From the NCBI RefSeq assembly GCF_000715075.1, contig NC_134101.1:153372084-153436083 (forward strand): 64,000 nt of DNA, written 5' to 3'. Shown in pieces: positions 46,326 to 59,892 of this stretch. The notes under the pieces were generated by a model. It was not told where the DNA came from. It did not search any database and saw nothing but the letters and a program-made list of their open reading frames with translations. A program made the translations under genes and the position numbers. Source of the DNA: Nicotiana tabacum. Lineage: Eukaryota > Streptophyta > Magnoliopsida > Solanales > Solanaceae. How positions within the stretch are numbered: position 1 is the first letter of the stretch; every line of letters starts with the position of its first letter.

Positions 46326-48874
46326 TGTAACGACCCGTCCGGTTCGAGAGTTATAGCCCTGATCCCCTGTTTACTACTTTCCCCGTATCTATTTCAACTT
46401 ATGTGACTTGTCGGGAGGTTTCATTTTTGGTTTTAAAGTGTTTTAGGACACACAGTCCCTAAACGGAAACTTAAATCTTAGGATTTTTTATCGTAGTTAA
46501 AATTATGTGAAGATGACTACAGAATGGGGTTTCATCGGTTCTGTTAGCTCCATTGGGCGATTTCAGACTTAGGGGCATGTTCATATTGTGTTTTGGAGGT
46601 CTTTAGCTTATTTAGGCTTGAAATGGCAAAATTCGAGTTTTTGGAGAATTTGACCGGTAGTGGACTTTTATATATCGGAGTTGGACTGCAATTCCGCAAG
46701 TCGGAGTACGTTTGTAATGTTGAGTATGACTTGTGTGCAAAATTTGGGGTCAATCAAACGTGGTTTGATGCGTTTCGGCATTTGTTGTAGAAATTTAAAG
46801 TTTCAAGTTCTTTAATTGAAATGGAGGGTGATTCATGTTTTATCGTTGTTTGATGTGATTAAGGTCCCGCGGGCCTCGGGTGTGTTTCGGATGCTTAACA
46901 GATTGAGTTTTGGACTTATGCAATTGCTAAAGCTACTGAGTTCTGGTGTATTGGCACCTGCGGTGGGGAGACCGTAGGTGTGGGATCGCACATGCGGAGA
47001 GGCAAGTGCAGAAGTGGAAAGGAGATGAGCTGCCAGGGGTCGCAGGTGAGAGGGCAGTGCCGCATCTGTGATGCCTGCAGAAGAACTCAACGACTTGCAG
47101 GAGTGGAAGAAGACCGCAGAAGCAGACAAGGTTCTGCATGCGTGCACTCGCAGGTGCGACCCCTTTCTTCGCAAATTTGGACCCAAGCCTTTAATTCATT
47201 TCTGCACTTGCGAGAAGAATTCGGCAGGTGCGGAGTTGCAGCTGTGATTCTTGGCCCGCAAATGCAAAATCGCTGGGCAAAAAAGGGCTAAGTTCGGGTG
47301 TTTGATTTCATTCTCCCTTGTTGGACCTAGAGAGCTAGGATTGAGGCAAATGTTTGAGGGTTTTTTAGAGGAAGCTTGTTGGTAACGATTCTTAAATCTT
47401 TTATAGTTATATCTCATTAATCTATAGTTGATTCCACCCTTTAATTAGGGATTTGTGTTGGAAATTGGGGGAAAATGGTAGAAACTTCCTAAACTATGTT
47501 TTTGAGAATGTAGAGGCAATTTGAGGTCAGATTTGAGAAATTCTGGTATGGTTGGACTTGTGAGTGAGTAGATGTTCGTATTTTGTGACTTTTACCCGAT
47601 TCCGAGACGTGGACCCGGGGAGATTGTTTGGGAAGATTTTCTAATTTCTTGCTTTAGCTTAGATTTCATTAACTAGATTAGTTTCTTATAGTTATATTTA
47701 TGATATGTAATTGATTTTTGCTAGATTTGGGCCATTTGAAGTTAGATATCCGTGGAAAAGGCATTGTTACCGATTGATTGAGCTTGGTTCGAGGTAAGTG
47801 GCCTGCCTAACCTTGTGTAGGGGAAATTCCCCTTAGGATTTGGTGTTGTTATGATGTGTGAGCGCCGTGTATGTGAGGTGACGAGTGTGTACATGGGATA
47901 TTTCTTGAAAACATGATTTTTACGGAGTAATAGCTTGTTTTCATCTTATTTGAGTATATTAGCATGTCTAGTTATCCTGTTAGCTTAAAATAGCATGTCT
48001 ACGTGTCTTAATTGCTTATCTGAACTCTTTGCAGCATGTTTAGTGAATCCTGCTTCTTTCTTTACTTGTACTTAGTCTAAATCGTAGGTTCTCTTGTTGT
48101 AACTATTATCTTTATCTGTTTGAGCTGTGTATTTATTTTTGTACTGCGGGACGGTGTCCCTAGAGATCTTCCAGCACATTACTTTTGAGACTATGAGGTG
48201 GTTCTTCGGAAGTTCTCCCTGTATATTTACTTTTGAGACTTCAAGGCGGTTCCTCGGTAGATCTCCTTGTATATTTACTTATGTGTTGCTACATTGCTAT
48301 GTCTTTCTTGTTTATATACTAGTATTTTATTATACTGTACACTCTCTTGCTTTATTAATTACAAACCAGTGGGCCTAACCTGACTCGTCACTACTCGACC
48401 GAGGTTTGGCCTGGCACTTACTTGGTACCATTGTGGTGTACTCATGCTACTCTTATGCACATGTTTTTGTGTGTAGATCTAGGGACTTCTTACCAACCAC
48501 ACTATCAATGAGCAGCGACAGTTCGAGACTTCAAGGTATATCTGTCGAAGACCTCAAAGTCCCCCCTTTATTCTCTCATATGTCTATTATCTCTTGTACT
48601 TCTTTTGTTTGACTTTGGTGTATAGAGACACTAGTTTTCCTTGTGTAGTTTGTGACTCATGATGTTCCAAGTTTTGGGAAATATGTGTACGTCTAGTATT
48701 TTGGTTATTGTACATGCTGGGCAACATTGTTATTGGTTATTCAATATCTAATGCAGTTAGTTGTTATGTTTACTTTCCCTTTTTGTTAATTTTCCATAAT
48801 TGTATAGGCTTACCTAGTCGTAGAGACTAGGTGCCGCCACGACCCCTCATAGAGGGGGAAATTGGGTCGTGACA
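46326..48874 (+). repeat. 5' LTR of element E (2549 bp)
   Basis: TGTAACGACCCG...GGGTCGTGACA followed by the PBS. About 46955-47275 is packed with GC-rich 'cgcaggtgcg' and 'cctgcag' motifs. The 3' part holds 'cctagtcgtagagactagg', an inverted repeat also seen in the solo LTR at 26515. Open frames here are incidental. Confidence 0.85.
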
Positions 48875-48876
48875 AG

Positions 48877-48888
48877 TTGGTATCAGAG
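48877..48888 (+). other. Primer-binding site of element E
   Basis: TTGGTATCAGAG, initiator-Met type, two bases after the LTR. Confidence 0.85.
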
Positions 48889-49078
48889 TTCTAGGTTCAT
48901 AGGTGTCATGAGTCACAAGTCAGGTTATTAGAGTCTCGCACATCGTTACGGAGACGGCTGTACTTATGTTTGAGAGGCTATGGAACTGTTAGGAAAATTA
49001 AACTTTTTTTATTCCTTGTCGTGCTAAGATCTGTTGACTTTAAAAATTCTAACCTTCTATATTCTATACTCTCATAGA

Positions 49079-50390
49079 TGGTGAGAACACGTATAGGCGA
49101 ATCTGATAACAAGGCACCCGCGCCTCATGCTAGAGCCACCGAAGGTTGGGGCTGGGCTAGAGGTTGAGGACGTCCATACGGTGCGACCAGAGTACCTGCA
49201 TGAGCTGCTACGGAGGAATCCCTAGTAGCTCCAGCTGGAGGGCAGGCACCTGAGGTACCTGTTGCTTAACCAGCCCTCCAGGAGACTTTAGCCAAGTTTC
49301 TGAGCATGGTCAGCACCTTAGCTCAGGCTGGATTGATTCCACTTGCTACTTCTACATCTAAGGCCAGGGGAGGGGCACAAACTCTCGCAGCCTACACTCT
49401 AGAGCAGAGGGCTCAGGTCGATCAGATTCCAAAGGTTTTACTGATGCCACATATAGCCTTAGTTCAGCCCGAGGGTAGGGCAACAGTTTCTGAGGAGGAG
49501 GAGCGTAGGCTTGAGAAGTACAAGAAGTACCACCCTTCTACTTTAAGTGGTTTGGCGATAGAGGATACTCAGGGTTTTCTGGAAGAGTGCCACTGTATCC
49601 TCCGCACTACGGGCGTAACGGAGTCGAGTGGGGTTTCCTTCAGTGCGTTCAACTTAGATAAGCAGCCTATCAATGGTGGCGTGCTTATGAGTTGAACAGT
49701 TTGGCTGAGGCAGCTTCACTTACATGGACTCAGTTCTCGGATATATTTTTGAGGGAGTATGATCCCCAGCGCCTCAAAGATGTATGACGCATCGAGTTTG
49801 AGCAGTTGCACCAGGGTGCTATTACTGTGTCAGAATATGCAGTTTGTTTCAGTGATTTGGCTAGACATGCACCGGCCTTGGTTTTTACAATTTGAGAGAG
49901 GGTCCATCGATTTATCGAGGGGCTCCATCCCAGTATCAGGACTAGCATGGCCCGAAAGTTAGAGATGGATATCTCATATCAGTAGGTGGTGAGTTTTTCT
50001 AGGAGAGTGGAAGGTATGCTTGCTTGGGAGACGGAGGAGAGAGAGTCCAAGAAGTCTCCAGAGACTAGTTCTTAGTTTGGTGCCCGTGCCCCAATTGCAG
50101 TTCAACATGATATGGGCCATGTGAGTCACCTCATTCATTCAACCTTTCAAGCCGCCAATGGTGTTCCAGCCCCTTCTAGGCCCTAGGAGCCTTATTATGC
50201 ACCACCAGTATCTAGTGTACCTGCTGCATAGGGTGTTTCCAGTGGTCAGTCCAGCAGACCTAGCCTAGGCTAGAAATAACAGCCATGCCCTCCCAAAGCT
50301 TGTTTTGAGTGTGGAGACACTTGCCATATGGTAAGGGATTGCCCAGACTTTAGGATGGGTGCACCTCTACTAAGGCAGTTGCTTCTGATT
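49079..50390 (+). pseudogene. gag: gag of element E, broken
   Basis: The ATG at 49079 gives MVRTRIGESDNKAPAP and a Gly/Arg stretch, both usual for Del-type gag. It is interrupted by TGA near 49168 and 49201 and TAA near 49267. The core starts KYKKYHPSTLSGLAIEDTQG (near 49520), and a frameshift follows near 49650. Knuckle CFECGDTCHMVRDCP (near 50305-50348) keeps all C-x2-C-x4-H-x4-C ligands. Several TAG stops at former Gln codons follow (for example near 49984 and 50074). Confidence 0.8.
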
Positions 50391-53300
50391 CTATCATTAC
50401 AGGTATTATCCCGGTCTATCATAGGGATGCGTCGGTATTATTTGATCCAGGTTCTACATATTCCCATGTGTACTCTTATTTTTCCCCGTACTGGGGTGTA
50501 TCTCGGGATTCTTTGAGTTCCCCTATTTATATGCCTACTCCTATGGGAGATTCTCTTGTTATAGACCGCATGTGCCGATCATTATTGCTCTTAGTGGTTT
50601 TGAGATCAGAGCCAATTTATTATTGTTCAGCATGGTGGACTTTTATGTTATCTTGAGCATAGACTAGTTGTTGCCCCATTATTCTATTCTTGATTGTCAT
50701 GCCAAGACTGTGACACTAGCAATGCCATGTTTACCACGATTAGAGTGGAAAGGTACCTTAGAGTGTACTCCTAGTATAGTTATTTCATTTCTTAAAGCTC
50801 AATGAATGGTTGATATGGGGTGTGATACATATCTAACTTTTGTGAGAGTTGATAGTATTGATACCCCTACTATTGAGTTAGTTCCAGTAGTGAGGGATAG
50901 TCCAGATGTGTTTCCAGCTGATTTTCTGGGCATGCCACCCGACAAAGATATTGATTTTGGCATTAATTTGTTGTCAGGAGCTTAGCCCATCTCTATTCCT
51001 CCATATCATATGGCTCCTCCTAAGTTGAAGGAGTTGAAGGAGTAGTTACAGGAGTTGCTTGATAAGGGCTTTATCCGGCCCAGTGTGTCACCTTGGGGTG
51101 CTCCGGTATTGTTCGTGAAGAAGAAGGATGGTTTTATGCGTATGTGCATTGATTATCGCCAGCTGAACAAAGTCACAGTGAAGAACATGTATCCATTGCC
51201 TCGTATTGATAACTTGTTTGATAAGTTACAAGGTGTGAGGGTGTTTTCCAAGATTGACTTACATTTAGGCTATCATCAGTTGAAGATTCAGGAGCTAGAT
51301 ATCTCGAAGACTGCTTTCAGGATTCGGTATAGCCACTATGAGTTCCTTGTGATGTCATTTGGATTGACCAATGCCCTAACAACTTTTATGCACTTGATGC
51401 ATAGTGTGTTCTGACCCTATATCGACTCTTTTGTCATCATATTCAATGACGACATTTTATTTTATTCCCAAACTCGGGAGGATCATGAGCAGCACCTGAG
51501 GACTGTGCTTCAGACTTTGAGAGGAAAGGAAGTTATACGCAAAATTTTCAAAGTGTGAGTTTTGTCTAGACTCAGTGGCATTCTTGGGTATATAATGTCG
51601 AGTGAGAGAATAAATGTGGATCCAAAGAAGGTGTAAGCAGTGTAGAGTCGGCCCAGACCGTCCTCATCCATAGAGATCCGAAGTTTTGTGGGTTTGGCGG
51701 GGTACTACTGTCGATTTGTAGAAGGTTTCTCGTCTATTACAAATGCTATGACAAGGCTGACCCAGAAGGATGCTCCATTCAGGTGGACAAAGGAGTTTGA
51801 GGAGAGCTTTTAGAAGCTCAAGACAGCTTTGACTATAGTACCAATATTGGTATTGCCTTCAGGTTCGGGATCTTATACTGTATATTGTGATGCACCGTGG
51901 GTTGGTCTAAGCACAGTGTTGATGCAGGACCATGGGATGATTGCCTACACGTCCAGATAGATGAAGGTGCAGAAAAAGAACTATCCTGTCCACAATCTTG
52001 AGTTAGTAGCTATTGCTCATGCCTTGAAGATTTGGCGGCACTATTTATATGTTGTCCCTTATGAGATCTACACCGATCACTGGGGTTTGCGGCATCTGTT
52101 CAAGCAGAAGAATCTTAACTTGCATCAGCGGAGGTGGTTGGAGCTGCTTAAGGACTATGATAACACCATTTTTTTACCATCACGGGAAGGCTAATGTGGT
52201 GGCCGATGCTTTGAGTCACCAGACAGAGAGTTTGGGGAGCTTAGCATATCTACCAGCAGTAGAGAGACCTGTGGCATTAGATGTCCATGCTTTATCCATC
52301 CAGTTTGTGAGATTGGATATTTCTGAGGCGAGTCCAGTGTTGTCTTGTGTGGTCTTCTCTTTATGATTGTGTCAGGGATCGTCAGTATGATGACCCCCAT
52401 CTGCTTGTCCTTAACGACAGGGTCTAGCACGGATATGCTAATGAGGTCACTATTGGAATGATGGTGCATTAGGATGCAGGGCAGGCTATGTGTGCCCAAT
52501 GTGGATGGTTTGCGTGAGTTGATTCTCTAGGAGGATCACAGTTCGCGGTACTCCATTCATCCGGGTGCGCGAAGATGTATCAGGACATGAGGCAGCATTA
52601 CTGGTGGAGGAGGATGAAGAAAGACATAGTGGAGTATGTGGCTAGGTGTCTAAATTTATAGCAGGTAAAGTATGAGCATCAGTGGCCAGGTGGATTGCTT
52701 TAGAAGTTACAAATTCCTAAATGGAAATGAGAGCGGATTAGTATGGATTTCATTGTAGGACTTCCATGGACTCAGCGGAACTTTCGATCCAATTTGGGTG
52801 ATTGTGGATAGATTGACCAAGTCAGCTTATTTCATTCCTGTGATGACTACCTACTCTTCCGAGCAGTTGGCTCGAGTCTATATCTGAGAGATTGTCAGAG
52901 GTATCTATCATCTCTAATCGGGATACACAGTTACATCATGGTTTGGGAGGGCTATACAACATGAGTTAGGTACTCGGGTTGAGCACAACATTTCACCCTC
53001 AAATGGATTGACACTCCGAGCGCACTATTTAGATTCTAGATGATATTCTTTGTGCGTATGTGATGGAGTTTGGTGGTTCTTGGGATTAGTTCTAGCCACA
53101 TGAGGAGTTTGCCTACAACAACAACTATTTGTCCAACATTCAGATGGCACCGAATGAGGCTCTGTATTGTAGGCGGTGTTGGTCTCCAGTGGGTTGGTTC
53201 GAGACGGACAGTGCTAGATTATTGGGTATAGACTTGGTTCAGGATGCTTTGGAGAAGGTTAAGGTGATTCAGGATAGACTTTGGACAGCCCAAACCAGAC

Positions 53301-53448
53301 AGAAGAGTTATGCTGACCGGAAGGTTCGCAACATTGCATTCATGGTTGGAGAGCGAATCTTGCTCCGGGTTTCGCCTATGAAGGGCATTATAAGGTTAGA
53401 AAAGAAGGGCAAGTTGAGCCCAAGGTATAGTGGTCCCTTTGAGGTATT
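50391..53448 (+). pseudogene. pol: Protease-RT-RNaseH-integrase remnant of element E
   Basis: Protease LFDPGSTYSHVYSYF near 50440. RT from about 51000: [16 protein letters not shown], motif [14 protein letters not shown] and motif [13 protein letters not shown], then a TGA at 51412. The active site reads FNDDILFYS, with both Asp kept. RNaseH near 51880-52190 (YCDAPWVGLSTVLM, VHNLELVAIAHALKI, YTDHWGLRHLF). The integrase zinc ligands are lost (CLNL), SMDFIVGLP is near 52740, and the core is then shattered. The C-terminal piece NIQMAPNEALYCRRCWS ... PRYSGPFEVLQ runs up to the junction at 53449. Chromodomain absent because of truncation. Confidence 0.82.
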
Positions 53449-53484
53449 GCAACCCCTAGGAGAGACTTGCTCTGATACCAAGTT
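53449..53484 (-). other. Second copy of the D-family PBS leader, fused to element E
   Basis: On the minus strand this follows the left D LTR with AACTTGGTATCAGAGC and then the family leader 'aagtctctcctaggggttgc'. It has the same order as at 61427-61441 and as the leader of element C (34470-34505). At 53449-53461 it passes into element E through the shared bases 'gcaacccctagga'-type. It keeps an intact TGGTATCAGAGC (53469-53480). Confidence 0.75.
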
Positions 53485-56162
53485 TGTCACGACCCAAACT
53501 GGAGGGCCATGACTAGCACCCGACCACACTTGCCGAGCACCAACGTACATTTCATCTAACCTTCATTATTATCTTTTAGGGCTGACGAGATCAATATAAA
53601 TGGTAGACCTGGATCATGGACAACCAGCAATAAAATATGACGGCATGAACATACATAGCAGGGGATGACCAGACAATCAAGAAACTACATATAAGGTATG
53701 AGCTACCACGCTACTATGAAAGACTATACAACAAAAACTAGCTGACAAGGCATACCAAACTATACATGAGTCGACACCTGTCTATGAGCCTCTAAAGGAA
53801 CGTAAGTGCTGCAACATAGCTGGAACAGGGCCCCGACATACCCACAATGTCTATAACAAAAATGCATACCAAGACCAAGGCAAGTCTGGAGAAGGGATCT
53901 CGCCAATCACCGCTGAACTGGACAGCCTACTGTGGTGGGGGAGCTGCACCTACCTATCTATCAGGACCTGCAGCATCCACAAATAAAAGGACGTCAGTAC
54001 GAATAAAGTACTGAGTATGTAAGGCAGGGAACCATAAATACGATCAGTAATGTAAGCAAGGATAGAAAATATACAACCTGTAACATCTTAGTACCTCTGA
54101 GGGCTACTTACATGAAATGTATGATACATATGTATAAATACATAAACCCTTAAAACATTCGCCTCTGTGGGCATCATCATCATCATATCGTACCCGACCA
54201 TAATAGGCTCGGTAAAAAAACGTACCCGCCATCATAAGGCTCGGTAGAATCGTACCCGGCCATGTGGAGCTCGGTAAAACCCAACTGATCAGTGGTTGCA
54301 CAATAGGTGCCGTACCCGGCCAACTATAGCGTGGCTCGGTAGAGTAAAATAGATACATATATATAATGCATGCTCGACTCATGGAATCACATTCTAAACC
54401 TTTCGGAGTGATGTAAGGTCGGTATCCTCTGTACACGTTATTAGGACTAACTCTTCACTATGAACCTTATAAGAATCAGGAAGTACCAACAACATTGATA
54501 ACATAAGAATAAGAGAAGCAACATTAACATCAATCGTTCCATAAGAGGGAAAACAATGTAAGTACTGCTAGCTTCTAAGAGTAGAGTATCTTGGAAGCTC
54601 GTTCATTACATTATGTACAATTGGAGTCGTGCAAAAGAAGGAAAGGGATAGGCTCACATACCTTGTATATACTGCACCAATCTCAAGCTATGCAATTGTC
54701 AAAACTCCTTAGTCTACAATAAGAGAAACGATACTATCGTTATCATTTAAGCGTCATAGCTATTATGTATCGACCACAACCTATTTTACGATGAAAAGGA
54801 CAACACCTCCCCTATATATATGACCTCACACAATTCAAAACAGTCACCAAACAGCCCAAACAACATCAATAATAAACATATTTAGCCTCCCAAAATAGTC
54901 CACACATAGCCTAATCACTCCATACATACGACGACCACCGTAGTCGTGTCAAACAACCTGGAAATGTTACAAATAACTAACAGCCCATAACCCTACATAT
55001 ATATGGTGTTTCTCCACACCCTTCCTCCTCCAAAACTCCACAAAATAGTAGTAAAATACGCAGCCCAACAGTAATGCAAAACAATCCACAAAACAATAAC
55101 ATTACTACCAAGCCTTTCGATATATATTTCACAAGTTCTAGCTTCAATGGCTTAGCCGCAACTTGGATAATCTTAAATACATATAGAGTAAGAGGTTCCT
55201 TACCTTTATACAGAAATAAAAACTCCAATTTGACCTTAAATTTCCATGAAATATCCCTCCAATGCTGCCACAACAACAAAAAAGCGAAACTAGTGATCAA
55301 TTAGTGTTTTTCGGCACTAGAATCACTTTAGAAGGCTTGAAATAACCTAGGATTGATATTAAGAACATGAGGGAGTATTTACAGAACATAAACCCTTTAA
55401 AACAACCTCCCACACGAGCTGGAATGACACAAAAATGAGCAACAACAAGAAGAACAAGAGACTTACTAGCACCACTGAATTCCCGACACTTGATTTGTGT
55501 TGTTTGCCCCTTTTTGGGTCTTGAATCTTGAGAGAACCTTGAGAGGATGTTTCTAGGGTTCTAAGGTCTGAAAAAAGTGAGAAGAAATGACCTAAAATGG
55601 GTTGGAGGCATCCTATATAGGTCCAAATATCTTAAACCGCCTTAGTGGGCACCATAGAGAGGTGCTTGGCGCAGTCTCGCGAAAATGTGAATATCTCTCT
55701 ACTCCAAGATCGTATCGATGAACGATTTTATGAGTTGGAAATTAGACTCATATATCTTTAATTTGGTTGGTAGATAACCCCGTAATTCCTTGTAAGTTAG
55801 GATAAAATATTAGAAACATTTGACCTAATGTTTAAGTAAAATTATGAACCAAAGTTGCGACAACTTTTGTCGACTTTTGTTTCATAACTCGTTTGACTTC
55901 AAGACTTATGATACAGATATTATATGATTAAAATACCTTAATAAATAAACTCTAGTATTAAGCACCGCTAGATTACTTGAAAATACGAGTTACAACATCC
56001 TTGATTCATTTAACTTCTAATACTTGTTAATCACCCTTATACACTCTTGTATCACTTAAGACCAATAGGATTGACTTCTTATCATCTCAAAGATAATTCC
56101 TTCTTGGATTTATGTAACTAATATATGGCATGAACTAACACATGTGGATATGGGTTGTAACA
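53485..56162 (-). repeat. Left LTR of element D (2678 bp)
   Basis: Plus strand TGTCACGACCC...GGGTTGTAACA. It is bordered by the polypurine tract on its right (3' LTR role) and by a PBS leader on its left (5' LTR role). 32-bp-like repeat block at about 54180-54345. TATA-like CCTATATAGG at 55613-55622 (minus). Confidence 0.9.
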
Positions 56163-56407
56163 CCCTCCTCCCCCCCTTAGGAACATTCGTCCTCGAATGT
56201 AAGGGTTTATGGGGAGTTTAAATCATTGTGGATTCCAATGGAAATTTCCGATCAATTTTCCCCTATAAAATGGTCACTAGCAAAACTTGCAAGTAATTAA
56301 GCCCAACATATGGCTTCACAAGGCTACACAAAGCATTATGCGTATTTACATTATCTACATATCACTATTTTGTATTAAGGAGGAGTATTCTCAAATTATT
56401 GCTTACC
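56163..56407 (-). other. Polypurine tract and 3' untranslated region of element D
   Basis: Minus-strand CTAAGGGGGGGAGGAGGG (56163-56180) next to the LTR, preceded by 'acattcgaggacgaatgttc' as in element C. No gene in the rest. Confidence 0.8.
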
Positions 56408-58857
56408 TCATAGAGCCGTTTCACCTTCCAATGTATCCTGTCTTCCACCAGCATCCTTGTTATCTTCATTCTGTAATAAGTAAGGGTATTTAGACTTCAT
56501 CTCCTTTTCTACTTCCCATGTTATTTCTTCCAAATTTTTGTTCCTCCACAATACTTTGACAGAAGCTACATCTTTTGTTCTCAGCTTGCGGACTTGTCGA
56601 TCTAATATCGCCACTGGCACTTCTTCATATGATAGGTCCTCTGTAACTTGTACATATTTTATAGGGACAACTCGAGAAGGGTCTCCAATACATTTTCTCA
56701 ATATAGATACATGGAATACCGGGTGGACAAATTCCAATTCGGATGGCAATTCTAACTCATAAGCAACCTGTCCAATTCGTCGAAGAATTTTATACGGCCC
56801 GATATACCTTGGACTCAGCTTACCTTTCTTCCCAAAACGCATAATACCCTTCATTGGTGAGATCTTCAGGAAAACCCAATCACCAACCTCAAACTCTAGA
56901 TCACGACGTCGGACATCAGAATAAGATTTTTGCCTGCTTTGTGCCGTCCTCAATCGCTCTTGTATCACTTTCACCTTCTCAATAGCTTGGTGAATCAAAT
57001 CTGGCCCATATAATTCTGTTTCACTGACTTCGAACCATCCAACTGGTGATCTACATCTCCTCCTGTATAGTGCCTCGTATGGGGCCATTTTAATACTGGA
57101 ATGGTAGCTATTATTGTAGGCGAATTCTATGAGTGGAAGATGATCATCCCAATTCCCCTTAAAATCTAGAACACATGCTCGTAGCATATCTTCCAGTGTC
57201 TGAATGGTACGTTCAGCCTGTCCGTCAGTCTGCGGATGAAATGCAGTGCTGAGATTTACTTGTATGCCTAAACCCTTCTGGAAAGACCTCCAAAAGTTAG
57301 CCGTAAATTGAGATCCTCGGTCTGATATAATAGATACGGGCACACCATGAAGCCTAACAATCTCCTTGATATACAACTTCGCATAATCTTCAGCCGTGTA
57401 AGTTGTCTTCACTGGCAGAAAATGGGCACATTTTGTAAGTCAATCAATTATCACCCAGATGGAGTCAAACTTATGATAAGAGCGAGGTAATCCAATAATG
57501 AAGTCCATATTAATCACCTCGCACTTCCAGGTCGGAATCTCTATATTTTGAAGCAATCCACCGGGTTTCTGATGTTCTATCTTTACTTGTTGACAATTGG
57601 GACACTGGGCTACAAATTCTGCAATAGACTTCTTTATATTATTCCACCAATACTGCTCCTTGACATCCTGATACATCTTTGTCGAGCCGGGATGGATGGA
57701 ATATCGGGATTGATGAATCTCATTCATAATCTTTTCTCGCAACCCTGCCACATTAGGCACACACAATCGGCTCTGGTATCTCAGTTCCCCATCTTTTCCG
57801 ATCCCAAAAGCTATACTTTTACACTGTTGAATGCTTTCTCTTAATCGTACTAAGATAGGATCTTCATATTGTCGTGCTTTTACCTCGGCTACCAAAGATG
57901 ATTCTGATGTATTCTGTACAGTAACACCTCCATCATCAGATTCTAACAATCTGATTCTCATATTGGATAGCTGATGAAGCTCTTTAATCAACCCCCATCT
58001 ACCTTCCTCAATATGTACTAAGCTTCCCATTGATTTACGGCTGAGAGCGTCTACCACAACATTGGCTTTACCGGGATGATACAATATCTCGACGTTGTAG
58101 TCTTTCAATAATTCAAGCCACCTACACTGCCACAAATTCAACTCTTTCTGCTTGAAGATGTATTGTAAACTCTTGTGATCTGTGTAGATGTCAACGGGGA
58201 CGCCGTAAAAGTAGTGACGCCATATCTTCAAAGCATATATTACTGCAGACAATTCCAAATCATGGGTTGGATAATTCTTTTCATGCTTCTTCAATTGTCT
58301 TGATGAATAAGCAATCACATTCCCATGCTGTATCAATACGCACCCCAAACCTATACCTGAGGCATCACAATATACCACATAACCTTCTGTTCCTTCAGGA
58401 AGAGTGAGCACTGGTGCGGATGTCAATCGATTCTTCAGCTCCTGAAAACTACGTTCACAAGTGTTAGACCACTAGAATTTGGTAGCTTTCTGTGTTAACT
58501 TAGTCAATGGTGATGATATAGAGGAAATTCCTTCTACAAACCGCCTATAATATCCTGCTAGCCCTAGGAAGCTGTGGACTTCTGATGGTGTTGTACGTCT
58601 CGGCCAATTCTTTACTGCTTCGATCTTCTGAGTGTCGACACTAATACCCTCATCAGATATCACATGGCCAAGGAATGCTACTGAGTTCAGCCAGAATTCA
58701 CATTTGGAGAGCTTAGCATATAACTTACGATCCTGAAGCGTCTGTAATACTATCTGCAAGTGGCTCGCATGTTCCGCCTCCGAACGAGAATACACTAGAA
58801 TGTCATCAATGAATACAATCACGAAAACATCAAGATAGGGCTTGAATATAGTATTCA
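56408..58857 (-). pseudogene. pol: RT end, RNaseH, integrase and chromodomain-like tail of element D
   Basis: One frame with two stops. The first part carries the RT active site FIDDILVYS (both Asp kept), then KLSKCEFW and [10 protein letters not shown], and a TAG at 58472 (Gln in the family). RNase[40 protein letters not shown]. Integrase zinc domain [15 protein letters not shown] ... CPNCQQVK; core [13 protein letters not shown] at 57440 (Arg codon CGA in relatives) is followed by IISDRGSQFTANFW and QTDGQAERTIQTLED, so all DDE residues are present. The tail ILDRQVRKLRTKD ... VLWRNKNLEEITWEVE is chromodomain-like. Natural stop at 56408-56410. Confidence 0.9.
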
Positions 58858-59892
58858 TGAGAGATCTATAAAAGCTGCTGGGGTATTTGTTAGCCCGAAC
58901 GACATCACCAAGAACTCAAAGTGCCCATATCTTGTCCGGAAGGCCGTCTTTGGAATATCCTTCTCCCTAACCCTCACCTGATGATACCCTGAACGTAAAT
59001 CAATCTTGGATAAATACTTGGCACCCTGGAGTTGGTCAAACAGGTCATCAATTCTTGGAAGTGGATACTTGTTCTTTATAGTAGACTTATTCAACTGTCG
59101 ATAGTCGATACACATCTGTAACGACCCGTCTTTCTTCCGCACGAATAGGACAGGTGCACCCCAAGGTGAACTGCTAGGCCTCATAAAGCCCTTATCCAGC
59201 AAGTCCTTCAACTGCACCTTCAACTCTCGCAACTCTGTCGGGGCCATTCTGTATGGAGGAATAGAGATCGGTTGAGTGTCAAGCAATACATCAATGCTAA
59301 ACTCAATCTCCCTTTCAGGAGGAAGGCCTGGGAGTTCATTTGGGAAAACATCTGGGAATTCGTTGACCACAGGGATTGATTGTAAAGTAGGCGGTTTCAC
59401 CTCCGCATCCCTAACGCGAACGAGATGATAAAAGTAACCTTTTGAGATCATTTTCCTTGCCTTAAGATAGGAAATAAACCTACCTTTCGGTGTAGCAATG
59501 TTGCCTTTCCATTCAATGACGGGTTCACCCGGAAATTGGAACCTAACCATCTTCGTACGACAGTCAACATTTGCATAGCATGAGGCCAACCACTATATTC
59601 CCATTATCACATCAAAATCAACCATTTCTAACTCAAATAAATTTGCCGAGGTTTGACGACTACAAATCATCATAGTGCAACCTCTATATACCCTTCTAGC
59701 AATCACAGAATTTCCTATCGGAGTAGATACCGCAAGGGGTTTACTTATCAATTCAGGTTCAATGCCAAGCTTATTAGCCACAAAGGGTGTAACATATGAT
59801 AATGTAGATCCCGGATCAATCAGCGCATATACATCATAAGAAAACACAAATATAATACATGTAACAACATCTGGAGATGACTCGAGATCCTG
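58858..59892 (-). pseudogene. Protease and first part of RT of element D
   Basis: Protease ALIDPGSTLSYVTPF (about 59780-59826), then DVIMGI and a stop at 59593, resuming [12 protein letters not shown] follows with [15 protein letters not shown], motif [14 protein letters not shown] and motif [14 protein letters not shown] 2-bp duplication (CT in 'gatctctcatga', near 58858-58862) shifts the frame by two just before the FIDD block, ending this frame at 58855. Otherwise the residues expected for activity are present. Confidence 0.88.

Larger units (their letters stand above)
46326..53448 (+). mobile_element. Element E: Del-type chromovirus, 5' LTR present, 3' end lost
   Basis: 5' LTR, initiator-Met PBS and gag-pol remnants in order, then abrupt loss inside the integrase C-terminal region, where 53449 onward matches the leader of the D family. 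No 3' LTR. Heavily decayed, with dozens of stops and several frameshifts. A different family from C and D (different gag start and LTR). Confidence 0.85.

Noticed and set aside
46833..47417. Overlapping Cys/Arg-rich frames on both strands in the E LTR
   Set aside because: They coincide with the GC-dyad cluster of the LTR; the dual-strand openness reflects low stop frequency in GC-rich sequence.
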